NCBI GenBank assembly: GCA_016868455.1
Contig: VGGV01000008.1
Coordinates: 1-64,000 of the forward strand
Direction: 5' to 3'
DNA length: 64,000 nt
Source: Bacteroidota bacterium
GTDB lineage: Bacteria; Bacteroidota; Bacteroidia; Chitinophagales; Chitinophagaceae
A program made the position numbers and the translations under genes. This document shows positions 1 to 9,018 of the stretch, piece after piece (the first letter of the stretch is position 1; the number at the start of each line of letters is the position of its first letter). The notes beneath the pieces are model-generated. The model made no database searches. It had not been told where the DNA came from and was given only the letters and a program-made list of their open reading frames with translations.

Positions 1-175
1 CAGGTGCAATGCTGAGTAGCTATGTACGGACAGGATAAACGCTGAAAGCATCTAAGCGTGAAACCTTCCTCAAGATGAGTTTACTTTTAAGGGCCGTCAA
101 AGACTATGACGTTGATAGGCTACAGGTGTAAAGGTGGTAACATCAAAGCTGAGTAGTACTAATTGCCCGTACGCT
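1..175 (+). rRNA. 23S ribosomal RNA, 3' end (partial)
   Basis: The first about 175 nt match the conserved 3' terminal domain of bacterial 23S rRNA, including the segment around 28-75 (GGATAAACGCTGAAAGCATC, then AAGCGTGAAACC) and the closing GTACTAATTGCCCG near 155-170. The 5' part lies before the window. The exact 3' end is an estimate. A 5S gene follows about 125 nt later, so this is the tail of an rRNA operon on the plus strand. Confidence 0.95.
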
Positions 176-266
176 TTAATTTTTTTACTCTGCCTTAAAA
201 GGCTGAGCAAAACAAGAAAGATACTCTCTAACATTTTCCAATATGTAATTTTATTACCTCACCTAA

Positions 267-284
267 CCTCTCCTGAAGGAGAGG
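267..284. repeat. Short palindrome in the 23S-5S spacer (CTCTCC family)
   Basis: CCTCTCCT and AGGAGAGG form a perfect 8-bp inverted repeat with a 2-nt loop, preceded by ACCTCACCTAA. It belongs to the same family as palindromes at 3074-3092 and 20028-20060. The rest of the spacer (176-300) shows no tRNA gene or other feature. Confidence 0.7.
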
Positions 285-300
285 GAAATGAGAAACGTCT

Positions 301-411
301 TATGGTGGTTTTGCCGAGGGTGTTCACCTCTTCCCATACCGAACAGAGAAGTTAAGCCCCTCATGGCCGATGGTACTGCACCACAATGCGGGAGAGTAGG
401 TAGCTGCCATA
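301..411 (+). rRNA. 5S ribosomal RNA
   Basis: The stretch contains the conserved 5S core CCGAACAGAGAAGTTAAG at about 337-356 and GGGAGAGTAGG near 390-400. The two ends (TATGGTGG and CTGCCATA) pair with one mismatch to form helix I. The length of about 111 nt fits bacterial 5S. The ends are set from that helix and may be off by a few bases. Confidence 0.95.
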
Positions 412-420
412 TTTATTAAG

Positions 421-450
421 AGCCCTGACAATCTTGTCGGGGCTTTTTTA
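421..450 (+). terminator. Rho-independent terminator of the rRNA operon
   Basis: AGCCCTGAC (421-429) pairs with GTCGGGGCT (436-444), allowing one G-T pair, with a 6-nt loop and a run of T residues. It lies just after 5S and ends the rRNA operon. Confidence 0.9.
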
Positions 451-477
451 TTACCGGAAACTTTTTACCTTCAACTC

Positions 478-1695
478 ATGTCGAGGAAAGAAAAAATAAT
501 TATTACTCTTCTTGCTTCATTGAATTTTACCCATATCCTTGACTTTATGATCATGATGCCATTGGGAAATTACCTGATGCCACATTTTAATTATTTCTCC
601 CAAAGAATTCAGCCTGCTCGTTGCATCCTATCCCATTAGCGCCTGCTGTTCGGGTATTTTAATCTCACTTTTTGCGGACAGGTTTGAAAGGAAGAGGTTA
701 TTGCTTGTTACATACGCCGGATTTATTATCGGGACTGCTGCCTGCGGTTTTGCCAATTCGTATTATTTTCTGCTTTTTTCAAGGATCGTTGCCGGGATTT
801 TCGGCGGAATCATTGGCGGGCAGATTTTATCTATTATTGGCGATCTGTTTGTTTATGAAAGAAGGGGTGCAGCGATGGGTGCAGTCATGAGTGCCTTTGC
901 TATTGCATCATCAGTAGGCGTTACCTTCTCTCTATACCTTGTTGATATTTTTAAAGATGACTGGCATGTTCCTTTCTTACTTGTAGCGGGCATTGCACTG
1001 GCACTTTTACCTCTTTGCCTTACTTATCTTCCAGCTGTAAAGGGACATCTTAATAATAACCATGCAGAGAAAAAGCTGAAACAACTACAGGCAACAGTTA
1101 CAGACAGACAAACCGGTCTTGCATTGCTTTTTCGGGCCTGATAATGATGGGCCATTTTCTGATTATCCCTTTTATCAATCCCTACATGGAATTTAATAAG
1201 GGATATTCAAGATCAGTAATACCACTTGTTTACCTAGTTGGGGGCATAGCCTCCTTTGCAGCGGCAGTTTTTCTGGGAAGGCTTTCTGACAGGGTGGGTA
1301 AACTGACGGTATTCAGTTATTGCGTACCGCTTTCTTTCATAATGGTCATACTTCTTACTAATCTGCCTGCCCTTCCGTTTTCAGTAGTGCTTGCCTTTTT
1401 TGCTATCTGGTTTATTCTGGCTACAGGGCGGGCTGTGAGCTCTCAAATCATGGTGAGCAATGTGGTGGATTCTGATAAGCGGGGAAGCTTTATGAGCCTT
1501 AACAGCAGTGTACAGCATCTTGAAACAGGCGCTGCTTCTTTACTGGCAGGCTATATTATTTCAGAAGAGAAAAATGGCAAGCTGGTACGATATGAATGGG
1601 TGGGTTATATTTCGGTGCTTGTGTTACTGGCTGGTTTTTTTCTTGGGCGGTATTTATTTAATGCAACAGAAAGCCGCAAAGTAACTACAACCTGA
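478..1695 (+). pseudogene. MFS transporter, broken by two compensating 1-nt frameshifts
   Basis: This reads as one major facilitator superfamily transporter of about 405 residues split over three segments. The start is ATG 478 (MSRKEKIIITLLASLNFTHI). The frame shifts near 585-600, where removing one T from AATTATTTC restores FNISPKEFSLLVASYPISA. It then runs in another frame through the DRFERKR loop typical of the MFS A-motif region. Near 1128-1135 one T is missing from a T run (GCTTTTTCGG), after which the original frame resumes to the stop at 1695. The second half carries LGRLSDRVGK, another A-like motif. Expected location is the inner membrane; substrate unknown. Insertion plus deletion of single bases in A/T runs fits either pseudogenisation or sequencing error. 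Confidence 0.8.
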
Positions 1696-3441
1696 TTATT
1701 TCACCCTGTAAACAGGATAACGCATATAAGCCGGCTCAAACCAGGGGGAATTCTGGTAAACAAAATTCAATTGCGCCCTTCCGTTTTTTGCAAAAGCTGA
1801 GTCAGCCGCTTTTTGTTTTTCCAATTTCTCTTTCTGGGCAGGATTCTTTTTTAGATAATCTGCTGCAATATCCTCAAAGGCATACGCTGAGTAACCTTCT
1901 TTTTGTCCCAGGATGGCGTCAAAATAATTCCAGGCAAAGTAAGAATCTTCAGCCTGAGGCTCCAGTGTCTCTATAAGAAACCGGTTTGCAACTTGGTTCA
2001 TCGGAATATACCAGTCGCCTTTTCTGAAATTGATTGATTTAACACCGGCGCTGACCTTTACATCACTGTTAAGATGATGCATTTCATATTGCCGGGGCAT
2101 AGTTTTGTAATCTTCAATTTTGTACACTTCTACTTCAATGGTCGTGTCTCTCTTCAGTTGTATCATTTGAACTTTATTTAGACGCAGCAGTTCAATTATT
2201 TTCCACCAGCCCTGCGGTATGATATAACCTTTTGGCCTGCTGACGAACTCTTTCGCCGGGTAATAATTAAATATTTTTACAGGCTTTTCATAAGGTTTGT
2301 TTCTGTCGTAATACAATCTTGATAATCCGGACACTTCACTGGGTTTGTTTCCGGAGGCATAACCTTTATAGATCACCTCCTTAAATTTTGACTTATCAAG
2401 CGTCCATTTAACGGGGAATTGCGCCTGTGTTATTACTTCGAGTTTTGTTTGCTCCCGGAGTTGTTTTATTCTCTCACTGTTACGGGCTGTAAATTCAACA
2501 AAAGACTGCATTAATGCATAAGAAGCTTTTACCCTTTGATCATAGGGCTTCAGCATATGTGATTCAGGGACAAATGAAAACGTATGCCATAAAGCGGCGT
2601 AACCGCTGGCATAGCGGGGGCTGTCCCAGTATTCAGGCCAGCCATTGTCAGGCGAATCGCCCCATACATTTACATAAGGAACAAGATCAAATCCTTTTTC
2701 AGTCGTCAGATTAAAAAGCGCCGGCTCGAATTCATTTTTAAGGTATTCTCCCATTACTCCACCCAATTTTGTGTTTTGGGTGGTGAGTAAGGTTATCACA
2801 TGCTGGTAATCGGCCCCGTTGCTGACGTGGTTATCTACAAATACATCGGGGTCGAGCAAATGAAATATTTCGGTAAAAGCTCTTGCATCTTTTGAGTCAC
2901 ATTTTATCATGTCACGGTTCAAATCAAGATTTTGTGAATTGCCCCGGAAACCAAATTCTTCAGGGCCGTTCTGGTCAACCCGGTAATCAGCGCTGCGGTT
3001 TAAGCACCCGCCGATATTATAAACCGGTATGATGGCCAGCACAATGTTGTCTGGTAAGATAAGCCCACCCCTGCCCCTCCCTGGGGGAGGGGAAACGATA
3101 TCCCTTGCCAATAACATGCTGGCATCAATGCCATCAGGTTCGCCGGGATGAATACCATTGTTAATCAGAATGATTCTTTTGTTTTTCCTTTTTAATGAAG
3201 CGACATTAAAGTCTTTATCGGAAGAAACTAATATTACGTGCAGCGGGTAACCGGCATCCGTCATACCCATTGGCTGCATCTTAATATAGGGGGATTGGGC
3301 ATCCAGTTTTTTCCACCAGTCAATTATTTCAAAATAGGTTGGGGTTTGTGAGCCCCCGGAAAGCTCGAACCGGGTGAGAGGTCCCTGGGAAAATGAGGCA
3401 ATGCCAAAGCTGATGCAGGTTAATAGCAGGATATTTCTCAT
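1696..3441 (-). CDS. Secreted M14 family zinc carboxypeptidase
   Basis: A 581-residue protein with an N-terminal signal peptide (MRNILLLTCISFGIASFSQG). The M14 zinc motif HxxE is seen in NNGIHPGEPDG at about residues 95-105, and a third metal-binding histidine is probably in the DNHVSNGADYQH stretch near residue 205. M14 enzymes remove C-terminal residues from peptides in the periplasm or outside the cell. Residues 117-123 (PPPGRGR) are encoded by a palindromic repeat, apparently inserted in frame in a loop. The gene converges with the frameshifted MFS gene with no gap and lies downstream of rpsT, separated by a terminator. Family call is secure; substrate unknown. Confidence 0.85.
   Translation of the reverse strand: MRNILLLTCISFGIASFSQGPLTRFELSGGSQTPTYFEIIDWWKKLDAQSPYIKMQPMGMTDAGYPLHVILVSSDKDFNVASLKRKNKRIILINNGIHPGEPDGIDASMLLARDIVSPPPGRGRGGLILPDNIVLAIIPVYNIGGCLNRSADYRVDQNGPEEFGFRGNSQNLDLNRDMIKCDSKDARAFTEIFHLLDPDVFVDNHVSNGADYQHVITLLTTQNTKLGGVMGEYLKNEFEPALFNLTTEKGFDLVPYVNVWGDSPDNGWPEYWDSPRYASGYAALWHTFSFVPESHMLKPYDQRVKASYALMQSFVEFTARNSERIKQLREQTKLEVITQAQFPVKWTLDKSKFKEVIYKGYASGNKPSEVSGLSRLYYDRNKPYEKPVKIFNYYPAKEFVSRPKGYIIPQGWWKIIELLRLNKVQMIQLKRDTTIEVEVYKIEDYKTMPRQYEMHHLNSDVKVSAGVKSINFRKGDWYIPMNQVANRFLIETLEPQAEDSYFAWNYFDAILGQKEGYSAYAFEDIAADYLKKNPAQKEKLEKQKAADSAFAKNGRAQLNFVYQNSPWFEPAYMRYPVYRVK
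3074..3092. repeat. Palindrome inside the M14 peptidase gene
   Basis: CCCCTCCC (3074-3081) and GGGAGGGG (3085-3092) form a perfect 8-bp stem with a 3-nt loop inside the coding region. Read on the minus strand it gives a proline/glycine/arginine-rich segment that looks foreign between ARDIVS and LILPDNIVLAI. It is the same kind of element as at 267-284 and 20028-20060. Confidence 0.75.
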
Positions 3442-3467
3442 AAAAAACAGTTGGAGTATAAAAATAC

Positions 3468-3496
3468 AAAGGCATCCGCCAGAAGGGGATGCCTTT
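3468..3496 (-). terminator. Terminator after rpsT
   Basis: AAAGGCATCC (3468-3477) pairs with GGATGCCTTT (3487-3496), a 10-bp perfect stem. On the minus strand it is followed by GTATTTTTATAC. It lies between the rpsT stop (3517) and the start of the downstream peptidase (3441), so the two are probably separate transcripts. Confidence 0.85.
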
Positions 3497-3516
3497 GATA
3501 AAATTATTGAACAGTG

Positions 3517-3768
3517 TTATTTGGCAGCGTTCACTTTTCTGGCCAACTTACTTTTTAAGTTGGCAGCTTTGTTTTTATGGATAGTGCCTCTCTTGGCCAG
3601 TTTATCAATCATAGAAGCTACTTCCGGGAATTTTTCACCCATTTCCTTGCCTTTTAAGGCCCTCAGTTCACGGATAGCATTGCGGGTTGTTTTGCCATAG
3701 TATTTATTTCTTTCACGACGTTTGGCAGCCTGCCGTGCATCTTTTTTTGTAGCGCTGTGGTTAGCCAT
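3517..3768 (-). CDS. rpsT: 30S ribosomal protein bS20
   Basis: An 83-residue basic protein starting MANHSATKKDARQAAKRR and ending KSKLARKVNAAK, the classic bS20 pattern, binding the 5' domain of 16S rRNA during small-subunit assembly. An upstream ATG at 3795 would add nine residues (MPSLKFRLR), but bS20 proteins start at MANH and the predicted -7 promoter box (3793-3800) overlaps that upstream codon, so 3768 is chosen. It is a monocistronic unit with its own promoter and terminator. Confidence 0.95.
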   Translation of the reverse strand: MANHSATKKDARQAAKRRERNKYYGKTTRNAIRELRALKGKEMGEKFPEVASMIDKLAKRGTIHKNKAANLKSKLARKVNAAK

Positions 3769-3792
3769 TCTTAATCTGAATTTTAAGGACGG

Positions 3793-3824
3793 CAAAGGTA
3801 GGGTTGAGTGTGTAAACCGCCAAA
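3793..3824 (-). promoter_or_regulatory. Bacteroidota-type promoter of rpsT
   Basis: On the minus strand TTTG (3824-3821) is followed by exactly 20 nt and then TACCTTTG (3800-3793), a full match to the Bacteroidota sigma-ABfr consensus TTTG/TAnnTTTG. Transcription should begin about 4-7 nt after the box, leaving a leader of roughly 20 nt before ATG 3768. Confidence 0.85.
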
Positions 3825-3993
3825 TATCCAGCTATTTAATTCGATTTTTTATGGCAGTTCTTGTACACCAACAACATAATTGTGTGACGCCCTCAGGTAC
3901 TGCATAAATCACTCAAAATGAGCCTATATTTTCTGGTTTTTTAAACGATATTTGTGACCCCTAAGCGATAAAGTTTTCAAATAGCTCCTTTTC

Positions 3994-6816
3994 ATGAAGG
4001 ATTTTTCTTACATAACAAACTCTTCTCCGGCATTTATTGAAAACCTTTACCGGGATTTTGTAAAAAACCCGGAAAGTGTGGACCCGGAACTGCGGAAATT
4101 TTTTGAAGGATTTGATTTCGCCATAAGTCATGCCGTTGCGAATGGAAACGGTAAAAACACATCACCTGCTGTTACAGCTTCTCCCGCAGGAAGTAAGCCC
4201 ATAACTACGGATGCAGACCTGACGGATGCAGGGTGGATGAGAGAGCTTGGGGCTTACCGTCTGATTCTTGGCTACCGGAATAAAGGTCACCTGATTGCCA
4301 AAACCAATCCCATACGGGAAAGAAAAGACAGGGGCGCCAATATAGATCTTTCTTTTTACGGCTTTGGTCAGGAAGACCTGGATAGGGAATTCCGGGTCGG
4401 GAACTTAATTGGACTTGGCACCACCACACTCCGCAACATTTTAAGTCATCTTGAAAAGTGCTATGCACAGCATACCGGATTTGAGTTTAAATATATCAGC
4501 GATCAAAAGAAAGTGGACTGGCTTACACATGCCATTGAACATACCATGCAGAAGCCATTGCCCTTGGTCCAAAAAAGAAGGATCCTGGAAAAGCTGAACC
4601 AGAGCGTTATGTTTGAAAAATTCCTGCACACAAAGTATGTGGGACAAAAAAGATTTTCCCTGGAAGGAGGTGAAACAACGATTGCTGCACTGGACACCAT
4701 TATCAATACGGCTGCTGAAAATGAGGTACAGGAAGTGGTGATAGGCATGGCTCACCGGGGAAGACTGAATGTGCTGGCCAACATCATGGGTAAAACCTAT
4801 GAACAAATATTCAGCGAGTTTGAGGGTACGGCCAGGATGGACCAGACGATGGGGAGCGGCGATGTAAAATATCACATGAGCTATGGAAGCGAGGTACAGA
4901 CAATGGATAACAAAACTGTTCATCTGAAACTGATGCCGAATCCATCACATCTTGAAGCAGTAAACCCTGTGGTGGTGGGATTTTCAAGAGCCAAGGCTGA
5001 TGTAATGTATCACAGTGATTTTGATAAAATATTGCCTATACTCATTCATGGCGATGCTTCCATAGCCGGGCAGGGAATTGTGTATGAGGTGCTGCAGATG
5101 AGTTATCTGAAAGGTTATTACACCGGGGGAACCATTCATTTTGTCATCAACAACCAGATTGGATTTACTACCGATTTTGATGATGCCAGGAGTTCTGACT
5201 ACTGCACTTCACTTGCTGCAGCCATACAGGCACCGGTGTTTCATATAAATGGAGATGATCCGGAAGCTGTGGTAAAAGCGGCCGAAATCGCCACCCGGTA
5301 CAGGCAGGAGTTTAACTCAGATGTGTTTATTGACATGGTATGCTACCGCCGGCATGGTCACAATGAAGGCGATGACCCCAAATTCACTCAGCCGCATTTG
5401 TATGCACTGATTGACAAACATCCCAACCCGAGGGAAGTATATATAACATATTTGCTGGAAAACGGGGAACCGGACCTGCCTACCGGACAGGCAGGTGCAC
5501 AGGAACTGGCAAAGGAAATGGAGAAAAAATTCTGGGCTGATTTGCAGGAAAGACTGGATGAAGTAAAACAAAACCCTTTGCCTTATCATTATCAGCCGCC
5601 GGAACTGGAATGGAAAAAACTCCGGAAAGCAAACATCAGTGATTTCGACCAATCCCCGGTAACAGCAATCAGTACTGAAAATTTCCGGAAAGTATTTGAT
5701 GCATTGATGCTCCCGATAGCTATCGGGAGGCCGGCAGACTTCAAACCACTTGGTAAAGTGGAGAAGATATTGCAGGATAAAATAAAACTGTTTGAAACCG
5801 GGAAAAAAGTTGACTGGGCCACCGGCGAGTTACTGGCTTATGGAAGCCTGCTGCTGGACGGGAAAGATGTACGGATGAGCGGACAGGATGTGAGAAGGGG
5901 AACCTTTTCTCACAGGCACGCCATTTTGCGGGATGAAAATAATGAAAAACCTTATAACAGACTTTCCCATATTCCGGGTGCAACCGGTACATTCAGAATA
6001 TATAATTCGCTGCTAAGTGAGTACGGCATTCTTGGGTTTGAATATGGATATGCGCTGGCCAACCCCAACACTTTGGTGCTGTGGGAAGCACAGTTTGGCG
6101 ACTTTGCCAACGGCGCCCAAACGATGATTGACCAGTTTATAGCAGCCGGAGAACAGAAATGGAACCGGATGAACGGGGTGACCCTTTTATTGCCCCATGG
6201 TTATGAGGGGCAGGGGCCTGAGCACAGCAGCGGAAGAATTGAAAGATTTTTGCAGTTATGTGCTGAACTGAATATGATAGTGACGAATATAACCACTGCT
6301 GCCAACTTTTTTCATGCCCTGAGAAGACAACTGGCGTGGCCTTTTAGAAAGCCGCTGGTTAATTTTTCACCGAAGGCCAACCTGCGGCATCCGGGCAGTT
6401 ATTCTTCTATGGATGAATTTATATCCGGAGGGTTTAAAGAAGTACTTGATGATGAAATGGCCGATGCAGGCAAAATAAAAAAAGTGCTTCTCTGCAGCGG
6501 CAAAATGTATTTTGACCTTGCTGAAAAGCAGCATAAGGAAAAACGGGCAGATATCGCCATAATTCGTTTAGAACAGATCTATCCGCTGCCTTACAAACAA
6601 TTGGAGGCATTGTATAATAAATACAGGAAAGCCACCTGGTTCTGGGTACAGGAAGAGCCGCTAAATATGGGGGCTGCCTCATTTCTGCAGATGAATCTGA
6701 AGTCAATTAATTTTGGAATAATAGGCCGGCAGGCATCGGCATCAACCGCTACCGGGTACAATAAAGTGCATTTACAAGAACAGGCTGAGCTGATTGAAAC
6801 AGCATTTAGCATTTAA
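3994..6816 (+). CDS. sucA: 2-oxoglutarate dehydrogenase E1 component
   Basis: A 940-residue thiamine-diphosphate enzyme that decarboxylates 2-oxoglutarate in the TCA cycle and passes the succinyl group to the E2 lipoyl domain. The N-terminal helix ([27 protein letters not shown]) is the E1o signature, and [58 protein letters not shown] and [13 protein letters not shown] are conserved ThDP-fold segments. The C-terminal transketolase-like domain has [15 protein letters not shown]. Two short segments look like in-frame insertions of palindromic repeats: LPTGQAG at about residue 494 and LPIAIGR at about residue 573. Neither falls in a catalytic motif. sucB starts 17 nt downstream, forming an operon. 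Confidence 0.95.
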   Translation: MKDFSYITNSSPAFIENLYRDFVKNPESVDPELRKFFEGFDFAISHAVANGNGKNTSPAVTASPAGSKPITTDADLTDAGWMRELGAYRLILGYRNKGHLIAKTNPIRERKDRGANIDLSFYGFGQEDLDREFRVGNLIGLGTTTLRNILSHLEKCYAQHTGFEFKYISDQKKVDWLTHAIEHTMQKPLPLVQKRRILEKLNQSVMFEKFLHTKYVGQKRFSLEGGETTIAALDTIINTAAENEVQEVVIGMAHRGRLNVLANIMGKTYEQIFSEFEGTARMDQTMGSGDVKYHMSYGSEVQTMDNKTVHLKLMPNPSHLEAVNPVVVGFSRAKADVMYHSDFDKILPILIHGDASIAGQGIVYEVLQMSYLKGYYTGGTIHFVINNQIGFTTDFDDARSSDYCTSLAAAIQAPVFHINGDDPEAVVKAAEIATRYRQEFNSDVFIDMVCYRRHGHNEGDDPKFTQPHLYALIDKHPNPREVYITYLLENGEPDLPTGQAGAQELAKEMEKKFWADLQERLDEVKQNPLPYHYQPPELEWKKLRKANISDFDQSPVTAISTENFRKVFDALMLPIAIGRPADFKPLGKVEKILQDKIKLFETGKKVDWATGELLAYGSLLLDGKDVRMSGQDVRRGTFSHRHAILRDENNEKPYNRLSHIPGATGTFRIYNSLLSEYGILGFEYGYALANPNTLVLWEAQFGDFANGAQTMIDQFIAAGEQKWNRMNGVTLLLPHGYEGQGPEHSSGRIERFLQLCAELNMIVTNITTAANFFHALRRQLAWPFRKPLVNFSPKANLRHPGSYSSMDEFISGGFKEVLDDEMADAGKIKKVLLCSGKMYFDLAEKQHKEKRADIAIIRLEQIYPLPYKQLEALYNKYRKATWFWVQEEPLNMGAASFLQMNLKSINFGIIGRQASASTATGYNKVHLQEQAELIETAFSI
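5474..5496. repeat. In-frame palindrome in sucA (CCTGCCT family)
   Basis: ACCTGCCT (5474-5481) and AGGCAGGT (5489-5496) form an 8-bp perfect inverted repeat with a 7-nt loop. It encodes LPTGQAG between LLENGEPD and AQELAKEM, a variable linker region of E1. Related copies are at 37873-37897 and 63309-63329. Confidence 0.8.
5710..5729. repeat. In-frame perfect palindrome in sucA
   Basis: CTCCCGATAGCTATCGGGAG is a 20-nt perfect palindrome with no loop. It encodes LPIAIGR between FDALM and [15 protein letters not shown] second element of another sequence family sits 214 nt upstream in the same gene. Confidence 0.8.
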
Positions 6817-6833
6817 ACCTGAAACAGGAATCT

Positions 6834-8105
6834 ATGATTGATATAAAAGTCCCAGCAGTAGGCGAATCCATCAATGAAGTGACCCTGCTGAAATGGAATA
6901 AAAAGGACGGAGATTTTGTGGAAAGAGACGAGGTGATAGCTGAGCTGGAAAGCGAAAAAGCCACTTTTGAAGTAAATGCCGAACAGTCAGGCATTATTAA
7001 ACTTGGAAATATCAGCGAAGGGGATACGATTAAAATAGGCGACCTGCTGGCCAGTATTGATGAATCGGCTGCAAAACCTTCGGGGAACGGTAAAGAAAAA
7101 ACAGAAGAAAAACCAAAAGGGAAAAAAGAAGAATCCAAAAAGAAACAGGCAGCGAAAACTACCTCAGCCGCCCCCGTCGTTGCCCTGGCCAATGAACTGC
7201 CGGCCAGCGATTCCGGCATCAAGGCAAGCCCGGTTGCTTCTGCCATTATTGAGGATAAAAAGATTGACCCAAAGATTGTAACCCCTTCAGGCCCCGCAGG
7301 CAAAATTTTAAAAAATGATGTGCTGGCAGCTCTGTCCAATCCCGGTAAGAAGGCTTTTGAAGGCGCTGAACTCTTTAGCCGGAACGTACGGAGTGAGAAA
7401 ATGAGCAGCTTGCGGAAAACCATTTCCCAAAGACTGGTAGAAGCCAAAAATACCACGGCCATGCTCACTACTTTCAATGAAGCGGATATGAGCCGGATTA
7501 TGGATATAAGAAGCAAGTACAAGGATAAATTCAAAGAAATACATGGGGTGGGTCTTGGTTTTATGAGCTTTTTTACCAAAGCCTGTGCCCTGGCTCTTTC
7601 TGAGTGGCCTTCAGTAAATGCATATATAGACGGAGACAGTCTAGTTTACCATGATTATGCGGATATAAGCATTGCAGTAAGCACTCCAAGAGGATTAACC
7701 GTACCGGTAATCCGTAATGTGGAAAGCCTGGGCATGGCAGAAATTGAAAAGAAAGTGATTGAACTGGCCGCCAAAGCCCGGGACAGCAAATTGACGACAG
7801 AAGAACTTACCGGCGGAACCTTTACCATTACCAATGGCGGCGTATTTGGTTCGTTGATGAGTACGCCTATTATCAATATTCCGCAAAGTGCTATATTGGG
7901 CATGCATAAAATACAGGACAGACCAGTGGTGGTGAACGGACAGATAGTCGTAAGGCCGATGATGTATCTGGCGCTGAGTTACGACCACCGGATTATTGAC
8001 GGAAGGGAATCTGTAAGTTTCCTGGTTCGAGTGAAAGAATTGCTGGAAAACCCCGAACAGTTGCTGATGGGCAAGGACCCTGTAAAAACATTATTGGAGC
8101 TTTAA
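6834..8105 (+). CDS. sucB: Dihydrolipoyllysine succinyltransferase, E2 of the 2-oxoglutarate dehydrogenase complex
   Basis: A 423-residue three-part protein. An N-terminal lipoyl domain (residues 1-80) has the lipoyl-lysine motif [12 protein letters not shown] charged linker rich in Lys/Glu/Ala follows, then a peripheral-subunit-binding domain (about 125-165, [14 protein letters not shown]...[15 protein letters not shown]). The catalytic acyltransferase domain ends with [29 protein letters not shown], which contains the HxxxDG active site. It takes succinyl from SucA and gives it to CoA. Only one lipoyl domain is present and it directly follows sucA, which supports the succinyl assignment. 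No E3 (lpd) gene is in the window. Confidence 0.95.
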   Translation: MIDIKVPAVGESINEVTLLKWNKKDGDFVERDEVIAELESEKATFEVNAEQSGIIKLGNISEGDTIKIGDLLASIDESAAKPSGNGKEKTEEKPKGKKEESKKKQAAKTTSAAPVVALANELPASDSGIKASPVASAIIEDKKIDPKIVTPSGPAGKILKNDVLAALSNPGKKAFEGAELFSRNVRSEKMSSLRKTISQRLVEAKNTTAMLTTFNEADMSRIMDIRSKYKDKFKEIHGVGLGFMSFFTKACALALSEWPSVNAYIDGDSLVYHDYADISIAVSTPRGLTVPVIRNVESLGMAEIEKKVIELAAKARDSKLTTEELTGGTFTITNGGVFGSLMSTPIINIPQSAILGMHKIQDRPVVVNGQIVVRPMMYLALSYDHRIIDGRESVSFLVRVKELLENPEQLLMGKDPVKTLLEL

Positions 8106-8115
8106 TTGCGTATTT

Positions 8116-8970
8116 ATGAGAAAGAACATCATTATTACCCTCGCTTTTCTGTTTGTACTGACGTTCATCGCCTGCCAAAAAGAGATTGACTGGGGCACCG
8201 GCGGCGGAGGCACTACTGAAAAACTGATCAGGATAAAATCACAAACCGGTACCGATACCACGCAGATTGATTATACCTATGATGCTTCCGGCAGGCTGGT
8301 AAGAGAAAAAACCACGGAAGTTGGGGCCGGTATAAATGACAATGACCTTATCATTAACAGGAATAGCGCCGGTATTATTACTACCACGGTTCAAAAAGCG
8401 GCAGCCCTGGTTTTACTGGGTATTGACAGTGTTGTTACCCGCTATAATTACAACACCGGCACATCAAAATATACTTCAGCAGTTTTTAATTTACCGGTGC
8501 CGGGCTTTCCGGTAACTGATAGTGCTGTTTATACCTATGATGCCAACGGAAGAATAACGGCAGATGAGCATTACCTGCAGATTGGAGGCTTACCTATCCC
8601 ACTACCCCCGATACTGGTTCTTAAAAACACTTATACCTATACTGCTGATGGCAAAAACCTGGTAACTGTGGCCCAGGATGCTGCTACCGCCCCGGGCGGA
8701 CCTTTATCGCCGGCAACCGCCCAGGCGTTTACTTTTGACAGCAAGATTAACCCGCTTATTATTTTGCAAGAAGCCATATTGTTAGGCCGCACAGGGCTAT
8801 TCAACGCCAACAATGCCACACGGACTGTTTTAACCAATACCATTGATCCGTCGCAGGATTTTACCATGGATTACACCTATAAATACCACACTAATAACAA
8901 ACCAGATTCTTCATACGGAACCCGGACCCCGGGAGGTGCAATTACAGCCACAAAATATTTTTACCAGTAA
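8116..8970 (+). CDS. Lipoprotein with YD-like repeats
   Basis: A 284-residue protein with a lipoprotein signal peptide (lipobox LTFIAC, cysteine at about residue 20). It contains repeated segments of the form YTYDASGRLVREKT, YTYDANGRITADEHY and YTYTADGKNLVTV, which resemble RHS/YD repeats found in Bacteroidota surface lipoproteins. The likely location is the outer membrane. It starts 10 nt after sucB but its function has no obvious link to it. Function unknown. Confidence 0.7.
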   Translation: MRKNIIITLAFLFVLTFIACQKEIDWGTGGGGTTEKLIRIKSQTGTDTTQIDYTYDASGRLVREKTTEVGAGINDNDLIINRNSAGIITTTVQKAAALVLLGIDSVVTRYNYNTGTSKYTSAVFNLPVPGFPVTDSAVYTYDANGRITADEHYLQIGGLPIPLPPILVLKNTYTYTADGKNLVTVAQDAATAPGGPLSPATAQAFTFDSKINPLIILQEAILLGRTGLFNANNATRTVLTNTIDPSQDFTMDYTYKYHTNNKPDSSYGTRTPGGAITATKYFYQ

Positions 8971-8982
8971 TCGTTTTTGTGG

Positions 8983-9014
8983 TTTACTGTATCGGCCTTT
9001 CGTTTCTTAATTTG
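8983..9014 (+). promoter_or_regulatory. Possible promoter of the rRNA methyltransferase gene (leaderless?)
   Basis: TTTA (8983-8986), 20 nt, then TTAATTTG (9007-9014), a near match to the Bacteroidota consensus. The ATG at 9019 begins only 4 nt after the box, about where transcription would start, so the message may be leaderless. Confidence 0.45.
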
Positions 9015-9018
9015 CAGA

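Noticed and set aside
6806-7579. 257-residue frame antisense to sucB
   Set aside because: Low-complexity Ser/Phe/Leu shadow of the coding strand; sucB is clearly real.
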